Assembly (NCBI GenBank): GCA_937910785.1
Contig: CALDLG010000125.1
Location: forward strand, 1 to 48,555
Source: an uncultured Lachnospiraceae bacterium
Lineage (GTDB): Bacteria; Bacillota; Clostridia; Lachnospirales; Lachnospiraceae
DNA length: 48,555 nucleotides
Reading direction: 5' to 3'
Part shown: one piece after another, positions 39,912 to 47,994 of the stretch
Numbering within the stretch: the first letter of the stretch is position 1
Layout: each line of letters opens with the position of its first letter
The notes under the pieces: generated by a model
The model's input: only the letters and a program-made list of their open reading frames with translations
What the model was told of the DNA's origin: nothing
The model's database searches: none
Position numbers and translations under genes: made by a program

Positions 39912-41033
39912 ATGAGATATTGTGTAAAATGTGTTATGCCGGATACGAGGCCGGGAATTAAATTTAATGAGAAGGGTGTATGCTCTGCATGTCAGGCTTA
40001 TGAAAACCGCAAAAATATTGATTGGGAGAAACGTTATAAGGAATTGGAAACGCTGTGTGAAAAATACAGAGGGATGAATGGAAACAGTTATGACTGTGCT
40101 ATTGCAGTAAGCGGTGGAAAGGATTCTCATTATCAGGTATATCTGATGAAAGAAGTTATGAAAATGAATCCGGTGTTATTCAGCGTAGAAGACAATTTTG
40201 AAATGACAGAAGCGGGAAAACACAACTTAAAAAATATATCGGAAGAATTTGGCTGTAATATTATAAGTCTTAAACCGGACATAAAAACACAAAAGATACT
40301 TATGCGGTATACATTTGAGACTTATGGGCAGCCAACCTGGTTTATCGACAGACTGATATATACATATCCTCTGATTATGGCTTTAAAATTCAACACTCCG
40401 TTATTAGTGTATGGTGAGAATGTAAGTTATGAATATGGTGGAAATGGTGATGAAGAAACTTACTCAGCAAAAGAACAGATTAACAATGGAGTGGCAAGTA
40501 ATATAGACTATGATGAATTATACAGACTGGATGGAATAAATGAAAAGGTTTTATCCATGACGTTTGCACCCCCGAAAGAGGAGATGGACGGACTGGAACC
40601 AGTGTATGTATCATATTTCAGACCATGGAACAGCCATGCGAATTATTTGTTTGCCAGACGGAGAGGATTTCATGATCTGGAGCATGAATGGGATAGATCA
40701 CACCATATAGAGAATTATGATCAGATTGACAGCAGGGCTTATCTGGTCCACCCATGGATGAAATATCCCAAGTTTGGTCATGCAAGCGCTACAGATTATG
40801 CGGCACGATATGTACGTTACGGATTAATGACGCGGGAAGAGGCAATAGAACAGGTCAGACTGCATGACAGCAGGCTGGATAGTAAATGTATAAAGGATTT
40901 TTGTGATTTTCTGGGATATTCAGAGAAAGAATTCTGGGAAATTGTGGATAAATTCTATAACAGAGATTTATTCATAAAAAATGAATTGGGTGAATGGGAA
41001 TTGAAGAATCCAATCTGGAAGGGAAACTGCTGA
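39912..41033 (+). CDS. N-acetyl sugar amidotransferase (WbpG/PseA/PtmG family)
   Basis: A 373-residue PP-loop ATPase of the sugar amidotransferase family. Four cysteines (4, 7, 24, 27; CVKC and CSAC) suggest a zinc ribbon. The ATP pyrophosphatase loop is AVSGGKDSHYQ near residue 70, with MALKFNTPLLVYGENVSYEY and PKFGHASATDYAARYVRYG further on. PseA, PtmG and WbpG convert an acetamido group to acetamidino on pseudaminic, legionaminic or O-antigen sugars. Here it probably makes an acetamidino-legionaminate. Partner HisH/HisF-like subunits, needed by some WbpG relatives, are absent from the window. The start at 39912 is close after legG. Confidence 0.85.
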   Translation: MRYCVKCVMPDTRPGIKFNEKGVCSACQAYENRKNIDWEKRYKELETLCEKYRGMNGNSYDCAIAVSGGKDSHYQVYLMKEVMKMNPVLFSVEDNFEMTEAGKHNLKNISEEFGCNIISLKPDIKTQKILMRYTFETYGQPTWFIDRLIYTYPLIMALKFNTPLLVYGENVSYEYGGNGDEETYSAKEQINNGVASNIDYDELYRLDGINEKVLSMTFAPPKEEMDGLEPVYVSYFRPWNSHANYLFARRRGFHDLEHEWDRSHHIENYDQIDSRAYLVHPWMKYPKFGHASATDYAARYVRYGLMTREEAIEQVRLHDSRLDSKCIKDFCDFLGYSEKEFWEIVDKFYNRDLFIKNELGEWELKNPIWKGNC

Positions 41034-41755
41034 TGCAGATAACTGGAAGAAAAATGATAAATTTGGCAATTATTACGGCCAGAAGCGGGTCAAAGGGAGT
41101 TATTGATAAAAACATCAGATTACTTCATGGAAAGCCATTGCTTGCATATTCTATTGAAGCGGCTCTGGAAAGTAAGATGTTTGAAGAAGTATTGGTCTCG
41201 ACGGATTCCGAAAAGTATGCTGAAATCGCAAAAGAATATGGAGCAAGTGTTCCGTTTTTGCGCTCAGAAGAGAATTCGGGGGATGATATATCTTCGTGGG
41301 ATGCAGTAAGAGAAGTATTAAAAACTTACGGAGAACTTGGAAAAAAGTTCGATACGGTGGCTCTTTTACAGCCTACATCTCCTCTGCGTGAAGCAGAAGA
41401 TATTATAAATGGATACCGACTGCTTCATGAAAAGAATGCGGACTCTGTTATCGGTGTCTGTGAAGTGGAGCATTCACCATTATTTTGCAACTTAATAGGC
41501 GAAGATCTGTCCCTGCAAGGTTTTGTACGTTCTGATTTGTACACAAAACCCAGGCAGAAACTACCGAAGTATTACAGAGTCAATGGAGCATTATATATTG
41601 TGAAGACCAGAGGTAATGCGGATATTGTAACTTTATATGACAGCAGATGTTATGCCTGCGTTATGCCCAGAGAAAAGTCAGTTGATATTGACAGTATGCT
41701 GGATTTTCGGTTGGCGGAAATCATGCTGGAGGAGAAGATAACAAAGAAAAAGTAA
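41033..41755 (+). CDS. legF: LegF/NeuA-family CMP-nonulosonate synthetase
   Basis: An enzyme of about 233-240 residues that activates the finished nonulosonate with CTP. It has NLAIITARSGSKGVIDKNIR, EEVLVSTDSEKYAEIAKEYG, LLQPTSPLREAEDI and the CMP-binding VNGALYIVKTRG, and ends in SVDIDSMLDFRLAEIML. Two starts are plausible. ATG 41033 overlaps the upstream stop (TGATG) and has GGAAGGG 9 bases before it. ATG 41054 gives the usual short family N terminus (MINLAIITARSG) with a weaker GGAAG. It closes the recognisable biosynthetic set. Confidence 0.88.
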   Translation: MQITGRKMINLAIITARSGSKGVIDKNIRLLHGKPLLAYSIEAALESKMFEEVLVSTDSEKYAEIAKEYGASVPFLRSEENSGDDISSWDAVREVLKTYGELGKKFDTVALLQPTSPLREAEDIINGYRLLHEKNADSVIGVCEVEHSPLFCNLIGEDLSLQGFVRSDLYTKPRQKLPKYYRVNGALYIVKTRGNADIVTLYDSRCYACVMPREKSVDIDSMLDFRLAEIMLEEKITKKK

Positions 41756-41843
41756 GAGTCCGGTGACTATAAGAAAGAAGCCGTTTCATGATATTTATGT
41801 GCATTTTATAGTATAAGATAATGATATTAAAGGAATGATGGAA

Positions 41844-43211
41844 ATGAAAAAAATAATGTTTCTTTATCATGTAAAAGAGAGGGAGTTGGCAATTATCTCT
41901 TTTATATCACAACAAATTACAGAAAATGTTGCAAATGTTGAGATCAGAAGCGGTGAATTCTATTCCAGTATTTTAGAGACGATACAGTTTGATCCCGATG
42001 TCATTGTATCAATTCCTCCCAGAGATTGTTATTCTTCGAATTATCTTACCGTATTAAAGATGATTACCGGCGCAGTGGTGATCAGTATGAATACAGAGGG
42101 ATATTATGTTTTTACGCCAAAAGAAATAAAGATGGTAACGGGTTATAATACTTATGCGAAGGAATTAGTTGATTATTATCTTATGTGGGGCCCAAAGACC
42201 AGAAGGATATTGGGAGAAGCCTTATGGAATGAGGGGAAACTGACGGACCGGAGGAGAATCAAGACAACAGGATATGTGTGGTATCAAAAAGACCTTGTGA
42301 TAGAAGGCTTCGAAAGGCATACGATATACCATTCCATGCAGAAATGGATTCATCAACATAAAAAAAATATTCTTGTCCTTACAGGTTTTTTGGTGGCAGA
42401 CAGCAGTATAAAAGATTATCAGATTTTGGGCTATTTTGGAGATGATAAACCATTAAATAAAAGAACGCCTTTGGAGATAACGCAGGCTCAGAAGTCGATC
42501 GAAGCTGAGCGGGAGTTTAGAAGATATATTGATATGATTATTTTTCTTGCCCAAAATAATCCTGATATCGGGTTTTTAGTAAAATTACATCCGATTGAAA
42601 TTGAAGAAAAGAATAAAAGTTATGATGAATTAGAGCGGTATCCTAATATTTTTCTGTTGAAGGATGCTATACCGGTCGGAGCTGCGTTGAATCTGGTTGA
42701 TAGTATGGTGCATTACAATTCAACCTGTAATCTGGAAGCGTATATTTATAATATTCCGACAATCCAGGTATATGATGACAGTAAAAAGACCAGCTTTGAG
42801 TTTGTATGGCAGATGAAGGGAGAATCAACATATTTAGTTCATATAAAGGATGTTCAGAAGTTAAATAAGCTGATCCGTGAAGAGGCGGTGTTTAAAAAAT
42901 CCAGGTCGATGGAAAAAACACTGTATAATTTATATGGCTGGAAAAGTGGAAAAGCATACCGGGCCATAGAAAAAAGTGCGTATTATATTTCCAAAGCTCA
43001 AAAACCACAGCGTCTGAGACTCAGAGATCAGGAAGTGCTTCATGCGATGAACAGCGATCAGGGACGGAAAATTATAAATATGCTTAAACAGGATATTTTG
43101 CTCAATATTACTGATTTCAGGAAGGTATCGAAAGACATCTTTGCATTGTGTAAAGTATATATATTTTATTATATAATAAATTTTTTAATAAAAGATAAAA
43201 TGCCATTATAA
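41844..43211 (+). CDS. GT-B-type surface carbohydrate transferase (putative)
   Basis: A 455-residue protein resembling capsule/surface-carbohydrate biosynthesis GT-B proteins. The C-terminal half holds ILVLTGFLVADSS, FLVKLHPIEIEEK (an HP motif) and LVDSMVHYNSTCNLEAYIYN (the Ser/Thr acceptor-site region). HP and Ser/Thr motifs are shared by several CMP-sugar transferases and by Kps-type proteins, so it is a candidate transferase for the CMP-nonulosonate made by the genes just upstream; this is inference. A hydrophobic C-terminal stretch (CKVYIFYYIINFLIK) might touch the membrane. ATG 41844 is 9 bases after AAAGGA; earlier ATGs are too close. Confidence 0.65.
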   Translation: MKKIMFLYHVKERELAIISFISQQITENVANVEIRSGEFYSSILETIQFDPDVIVSIPPRDCYSSNYLTVLKMITGAVVISMNTEGYYVFTPKEIKMVTGYNTYAKELVDYYLMWGPKTRRILGEALWNEGKLTDRRRIKTTGYVWYQKDLVIEGFERHTIYHSMQKWIHQHKKNILVLTGFLVADSSIKDYQILGYFGDDKPLNKRTPLEITQAQKSIEAEREFRRYIDMIIFLAQNNPDIGFLVKLHPIEIEEKNKSYDELERYPNIFLLKDAIPVGAALNLVDSMVHYNSTCNLEAYIYNIPTIQVYDDSKKTSFEFVWQMKGESTYLVHIKDVQKLNKLIREEAVFKKSRSMEKTLYNLYGWKSGKAYRAIEKSAYYISKAQKPQRLRLRDQEVLHAMNSDQGRKIINMLKQDILLNITDFRKVSKDIFALCKVYIFYYIINFLIKDKMPL

Positions 43212-43240
43212 GAGTTTGGCGGTTATTATGGAGGATTTGT

Positions 43241-44413
43241 ATGATTGCGGTGATTGAAACCACGATGTCTGACTTATCGCATGAGGCGTTTAATGCAGGT
43301 ATGCTATATCAGCTGCATAGAGCTTATCCGAATGAGAAAATCATATATTTTTGTGAGAAGGAACAGGGGAAATGCGTAAAAAGAATTCTGGATGCGCATG
43401 GATGCTCTGAGAATATTGAGTTTTCGTTTATCGGTCATATCTATCTGGAATATAACCGGCAGGAGATACAGGGGAATAAGGAAGAATATGTTTCTATTTT
43501 TCAAAAGTGCAAAAATGCCAGATTTGTGATGATTTTAAGTTTGGAGGCCGTAAACTCTGGATTATTGAAAAATTTGATCAGGAAATTTCCGAATATAAAA
43601 TTCGGTATCTGTATACACGGTTATATTGAAGAAATTCTGCCTCAAAATGCGGTGGAATTTGAATTAAAGCATGGTATCGTCCGTTCAATCAGTATATACA
43701 GGCGAAAGAAGAAGGCGCTTGCCTATTTTAAAAATAATCTTCGTGCAATGGCGGAACTGCCTAATTGCAATATCATACTATATTCGGATATTTACAGGAA
43801 ATATAAAAATTGCATCGAACCATCTGTGTATCAGAATATTAAAGTGCTCAATCTGCCATATGCTTTTACTTATAATAAGAAATCGCCTGAAACCGGCAAA
43901 AAATTTTTAATCGGTATTATGCCTTCTTCTGCTGCGGCCAAAGACCAAAACTGTGCGAAGATAATCAAATATATGATTGAGCATAAAGAAAGAATCAGAA
44001 GACCATATCACTTCGTGATTTTAAACTACGATATCGGAGTATATGAAAATGTTGACTATATAAGACGGCCAGGGAGAACCCGAAAAGATGTGGAACAGTT
44101 TATGGAAATATGTGACTGGATGATGATTCCATATGATGAAAACAAATACATCTTAAGCTCCTCCGGTGTAATGTTTGATGCAATAGAAGCAGAACGGCCT
44201 TTCTTTGCATTAGGTTCGCCGTCATTTATCAGGGCAATCGAAGCCGGTTGTGGGATACAGGAAGAATCCATTGAGAAACTGGGAGCGCAGATCATCCGAC
44301 AGATCAACGAAGAGAACCCAGGCTATGAACGATACCGTGAGAATATCAGAAAATATAAAGAACGAATGGAAAAAGAAAATACAGAGCGCTTAGTTGAAAT
44401 ATTCGGAAAGTAA
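43241..44413 (+). CDS. Putative glycosyltransferase (GT-B-like)
   Basis: A 390-residue protein with the size and organisation of a GT-B transferase but without a family I can name. The N-terminal half alternates strands and helices (MIAVIETTMSDLSHEAFNAG, then KFGICIHGYIEE). The C-terminal half has FLIGIMPSSAAAKDQNC, then WMMIPYDENKYILSSSGVMF followed by DAIEAERPFFALGSPSF, reminiscent of the nucleotide-binding part of glycosyl_trans_1 proteins. It is preceded by GGAGG. It sits between the preceding transferase and a Gmd-like gene, so a glycan role is likely but not shown. Confidence 0.55.
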   Translation: MIAVIETTMSDLSHEAFNAGMLYQLHRAYPNEKIIYFCEKEQGKCVKRILDAHGCSENIEFSFIGHIYLEYNRQEIQGNKEEYVSIFQKCKNARFVMILSLEAVNSGLLKNLIRKFPNIKFGICIHGYIEEILPQNAVEFELKHGIVRSISIYRRKKKALAYFKNNLRAMAELPNCNIILYSDIYRKYKNCIEPSVYQNIKVLNLPYAFTYNKKSPETGKKFLIGIMPSSAAAKDQNCAKIIKYMIEHKERIRRPYHFVILNYDIGVYENVDYIRRPGRTRKDVEQFMEICDWMMIPYDENKYILSSSGVMFDAIEAERPFFALGSPSFIRAIEAGCGIQEESIEKLGAQIIRQINEENPGYERYRENIRKYKERMEKENTERLVEIFGK

Positions 44414-44423
44414 TGGGAAACAG

Positions 44424-45407
44424 ATGAAAAAAGCATTGATAACAGGTATTTTTGGACAGGACGGAAGCTTTCTGTATGAACTGTTGGAACAGAAAGGATA
44501 TCTTACCTATGGCATTATAAAAAAGAATTTAAGCAGTAACTCCTGCCGGATCAGAGAAGAACTGCGCCGGAAAGGAAAAGAGCCGGCTGTCCTTGAAGTG
44601 GATCTGCAGGATTATGAAGCGGTAAGAAATGTGGTAGATGATATCCGGCCGGATGAGGTTTATCATCTCTCGGCAAGCCATGTAAGCTCGGAAGGAAAAA
44701 GGAACGGACAAACCATTGACGATAACACGTTATTCAAGCAGAATGTTTCGGCGACGGCAAACCTGCTGACGGCCTGTTATGAGGCCGCGCCTGAAGCGAA
44801 GGTGTTGACAGCGGGGTCCTGCCTTATGTTTGACGCTTCCGGGACGGAAAGGCAGGATGAGAGTACGGTCTATAGCTCGCAGAGCTTATATGGAATCGGA
44901 AAAATCACAGAAAACCGACTGGTGGAATACTACAGAAAAAAGGGAATGTATGCCTGCACGGCCATTCTGTATAATCATGAAAGCTATCGGCGCAGCGAGG
45001 ATTTTGTTACGAGAAAGATCGTAAAAAATATGTGCCAGCTGAAAAAGGATAACCATCACAGATTTTCATTAGGCAATATAGAGATCAGAAAAGACTGGGG
45101 ATACGCAAAAGATTATGCGGCAGGAATGCATTTAATGCTTCAGGGAGACTGTCCGGAGGATTACATATTGGCATCCGGAAGCCTGCACAGTATCAGAGAA
45201 TTTATCGGAATATGTGCGGAGATTCTGCAAATCGATGATTGGGAAGAACACATTGCCGTAAACGACAACGTGATAAATCGCAGGAATGGGGCGCAGCTGT
45301 ATGGAGATGCACGAAAAATAGAAAATGAGCTGGGCTGGAAGCGGGAAAAGAATCTCAGGGAAATAATTTATGAGATGATAACGGAAGAAATGAGGCAGCA
45401 GATGTAG
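44424..45407 (+). CDS. GDP-mannose 4,6-dehydratase-like SDR (Gmd family)
   Basis: A 327-residue protein close to Gmd: KALITGIFGQDGSFLYELLE, LSASHVSSEG, YxxxK as YGIGK near residue 165, ILYNHESYRRSEDFVTRKIV and IRKDWGYAKDYAAGMHLMLQ. Gmd makes GDP-4-keto-6-deoxymannose. Substitutions at usually fixed spots (HESYRR for HESPRR) and the lack of a partner reductase or epimerase nearby leave the product open. ATG 44424 is chosen; the frame from 44394 overlaps the upstream gene. It is 2 bp from the next gene. Confidence 0.78.
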   Translation: MKKALITGIFGQDGSFLYELLEQKGYLTYGIIKKNLSSNSCRIREELRRKGKEPAVLEVDLQDYEAVRNVVDDIRPDEVYHLSASHVSSEGKRNGQTIDDNTLFKQNVSATANLLTACYEAAPEAKVLTAGSCLMFDASGTERQDESTVYSSQSLYGIGKITENRLVEYYRKKGMYACTAILYNHESYRRSEDFVTRKIVKNMCQLKKDNHHRFSLGNIEIRKDWGYAKDYAAGMHLMLQGDCPEDYILASGSLHSIREFIGICAEILQIDDWEEHIAVNDNVINRRNGAQLYGDARKIENELGWKREKNLREIIYEMITEEMRQQM

Positions 45408-45409
45408 AA

Positions 45410-46639
45410 ATGGCGGATAAGGAGAAAATTGTTATCTGGGGAACCGGCAATATCGCAAGACAATTTTATTACAGAGAAGGCTATAAATATGATATTCAAT
45501 ATTTCATTGATAATCATAAACCCAAATATCGAATAAATTATATTCCGGTATATTATCCCGATGAGGTGAATCTGAAAAATAATAAAATTATTATTGCAAT
45601 AGCAGATTGGTATGAGGTTGCCGGGCAACTGGAGAAGATGGGGCTGACTTTCCACAAAGACTATCTCCCATCCGAGCTTCTTCATAAAAATGAAATTCCG
45701 ATTATGGATATTCTGGAAAGAATGACGGATAAAGAAGATATAGAAAAAGCCATTTCAGATTATCAGCGGGGCAGAAAAGTAGCGCTCATAAATGGAAATT
45801 GTCAGACGACCAGAATCAGGATGTATCTGCAGCAGAATCGTGAATTTAATAAAGAGTATGTGTTTTTGGATATCCCCGCATTATATATGCTTTCGGCGGA
45901 TAAAGTGGATTTGCTGATGAAAGACGATTTTATTTTAAGGAAAATAGAATTGTTTATTTCCCAGAATATTTCCGCAGGAAATGCATTTGATTACCGTTTA
46001 TCCAATGAATACCTGATTGGACGGATGAATGAAAATGTGACCTATATTCGGATATCCAATCTGTTTTTTGATATTTATTTTCCGCAGGGTGGAAAAGAAC
46101 AGGATCCGGCGAGAGATGATTACATTCGTGATATCTTTCCCTATGACGATGCGGTAATTGATGAACTGGTCACGAAAGCGGGATTTGACGGAAATGGATA
46201 TACTGCTGAAGAAATTGTTGAGATTATATGCATGGAAAACCTTTTTACGGCTGATTTTCTGGAATGGGTCGTACGCTATCGAATAGAACAGCTCAGGGAA
46301 AGAGAAGCATTGTGTGATGTAAAAATGTTAGATTATATCGAAAACAACTGGCTGAAAGAACAACTCTTTTATTCACGTAATCATCCTGTAAATAAGCTGT
46401 TAAAGGAGGAAAGCGTCCGGATTCTGAAAGCCATAAATTCTGGGTGGAAGGAAACGAAAATAGATCATGAGGAAACCATACCGCCTCTGGCAATTAATCA
46501 GGAATTTATGTATCCGGCTTTTTTTGACCGGTTAAAACCGGATTTTACCAAAGAATGGTATTCGGACACCATATCGGAGTGCCGCTATACATTGGAGGAA
46601 GAAGTCAGAAAGTATTTATTTTGCTGTCATAACAGGTAA
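45410..46639 (+). CDS. Nucleotide-binding-like domain fused to a WcbI polysaccharide biosynthesis domain
   Basis: A 409-residue two-domain protein. Residues 1-95 look like a small Rossmann-type domain (KIVIWGTGNIARQFYYREGY, then IQYFIDNHKPKY). Residues 120-400 match the WcbI family: ALINGNCQTTRIRMYLQQNR, where the Gly-Asn-Cys-Gln motif forms the active or ligand pocket, then FILRKIELFISQNISAGNAF. WcbI is required for capsule synthesis in Burkholderia and binds coenzyme A, suggesting acyl transfer. The N-terminal module recurs in the last gene of the window. The start abuts the Gmd-like stop, so they are coupled. Confidence 0.72.
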   Translation: MADKEKIVIWGTGNIARQFYYREGYKYDIQYFIDNHKPKYRINYIPVYYPDEVNLKNNKIIIAIADWYEVAGQLEKMGLTFHKDYLPSELLHKNEIPIMDILERMTDKEDIEKAISDYQRGRKVALINGNCQTTRIRMYLQQNREFNKEYVFLDIPALYMLSADKVDLLMKDDFILRKIELFISQNISAGNAFDYRLSNEYLIGRMNENVTYIRISNLFFDIYFPQGGKEQDPARDDYIRDIFPYDDAVIDELVTKAGFDGNGYTAEEIVEIICMENLFTADFLEWVVRYRIEQLREREALCDVKMLDYIENNWLKEQLFYSRNHPVNKLLKEESVRILKAINSGWKETKIDHEETIPPLAINQEFMYPAFFDRLKPDFTKEWYSDTISECRYTLEEEVRKYLFCCHNR

Positions 46640-46711
46640 TCTGTTTTTAGCTGATTTATATAGTAAATAGCAGAAGATATGAAAAGAGATAAAAAGGAGC
46701 AGGAGGCAATT

Positions 46712-47956
46712 ATGTATACCAAAATAAATAAGTGCAGAATATGTGGAAATGAAAATCTTGTAAGCATTATTGATCTGGGAATGCAAAAACTGACAGGCGT
46801 TTTTCCGCGTCCGGATCAGGAGGTGAATGAAGGGCCGCTGGAGCTGGTTAAGTGCATGCCGCAAAACGGGACATGCTGTGGCCTGGTGCAATTAAAACAT
46901 TCCTGCTCAGGAGAAGAGATGTATGGGACAAACTATGGATACCGTTCCGGCTTAAATCAGGATATGGTAAACCATTTGGAAAACATAACAGGTACAATAG
47001 AAAAGCGGATTTCGTTATCGGATGGAGATATTGTTCTGGATATTGGGAGCAATGATGCTACTTTGCTGAAATCCTACAGGCAGGAGCAGCTCGATCTGAT
47101 AGGAATGGACCCGACAGGGATTAAATTTAAAAAATATTATACGGAAAATATACAGCTGGTAACGGACTTTTTTTCAGCAGAAAATTTTAAGAAGATACGT
47201 CCGGATAAAAAAGCAAAAGTGATTACTTCCATAGCAATGTTTTATGATTTGGAGGAACCGCAGAACTTTGTGAATGACATAGAAAAGATATTGGATGATG
47301 AGGGGATCTGGGTATTGGAACAGAGCTATCTGCCGGCCATGCTGGAAACCAATTCCTATGACACGATCTGCCAGGAACATCTGGAATTTTATTGTCTTGC
47401 ACAGATTCGGTGGATGGTAGAAAAAGCGGGGATGAAAATAATCGATGTGCAGCAAAATAAAGTGAACGGGGGAAGTTTTCAAATTGTTGTTGCAAAAAGC
47501 GAAAGCAGCTTCGAAGTCAGTAAGGATGTCGAAGAAGTGGAAAAGTGGGAAGAAGAGCATGCTTATGATACCCTGCAGCCGTTTGGTGAATTCAGAAGCA
47601 AGGTGGAATTGCATAGAGAACAGCTGCTGAAATTTCTGAAAGAAGAAACCGCAAAGGGAAAAGTGATTCTCGGTTACGGAGCATCGACGAAGGGAAATGT
47701 TTTACTTCAATATTGTGGAATTACTTCAGAATATATCAGGGCAATTGCTGAGGTGAATGAAGACAAGTTTGGCTGTATGACGCCGGGAACCAATATACCT
47801 ATTATCTCTGAAAAAGAAGCAAAGGAAATGAAGCCTGATTATTTCATTGTTTTACCATGGCACTTCAGAGAGTTCATTCTGAAAAAAGAAGAGACTTATC
47901 GAAGAGAGACAAATTGTAAGTTTGTTTTTCCGCTGCCCTTCTTTGAAATTGTATAA
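46712..47956 (+). CDS. Sugar C-methyltransferase (SAM-dependent, zinc-binding N terminus)
   Basis: A 414-residue protein with the three-part plan of NDP-sugar C-methyltransferases. First is an N-terminal zinc-binding region (KCRICGNENLVSIIDLGMQK, further Cys at CMPQNGTCCG). A class I methyltransferase core follows, with SAM loop VLDIGSNDATLL near residue 100. The C-terminal domain has ILGYGASTKGNVLLQYCG and FIVLPWHFREFILKKEE. Such enzymes add a methyl branch to keto-deoxy sugars, which fits the Gmd-like dehydratase two genes upstream. AGGAGG lies 5 bases before ATG 46712; the frame opening at 46679 includes that ribosome site and is not the start. Confidence 0.85.
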   Translation: MYTKINKCRICGNENLVSIIDLGMQKLTGVFPRPDQEVNEGPLELVKCMPQNGTCCGLVQLKHSCSGEEMYGTNYGYRSGLNQDMVNHLENITGTIEKRISLSDGDIVLDIGSNDATLLKSYRQEQLDLIGMDPTGIKFKKYYTENIQLVTDFFSAENFKKIRPDKKAKVITSIAMFYDLEEPQNFVNDIEKILDDEGIWVLEQSYLPAMLETNSYDTICQEHLEFYCLAQIRWMVEKAGMKIIDVQQNKVNGGSFQIVVAKSESSFEVSKDVEEVEKWEEEHAYDTLQPFGEFRSKVELHREQLLKFLKEETAKGKVILGYGASTKGNVLLQYCGITSEYIRAIAEVNEDKFGCMTPGTNIPIISEKEAKEMKPDYFIVLPWHFREFILKKEETYRRETNCKFVFPLPFFEIV

Positions 47957-47994
47957 AAGATATGATCGGGAATCTATGAGAGGAAATCAGAAAA

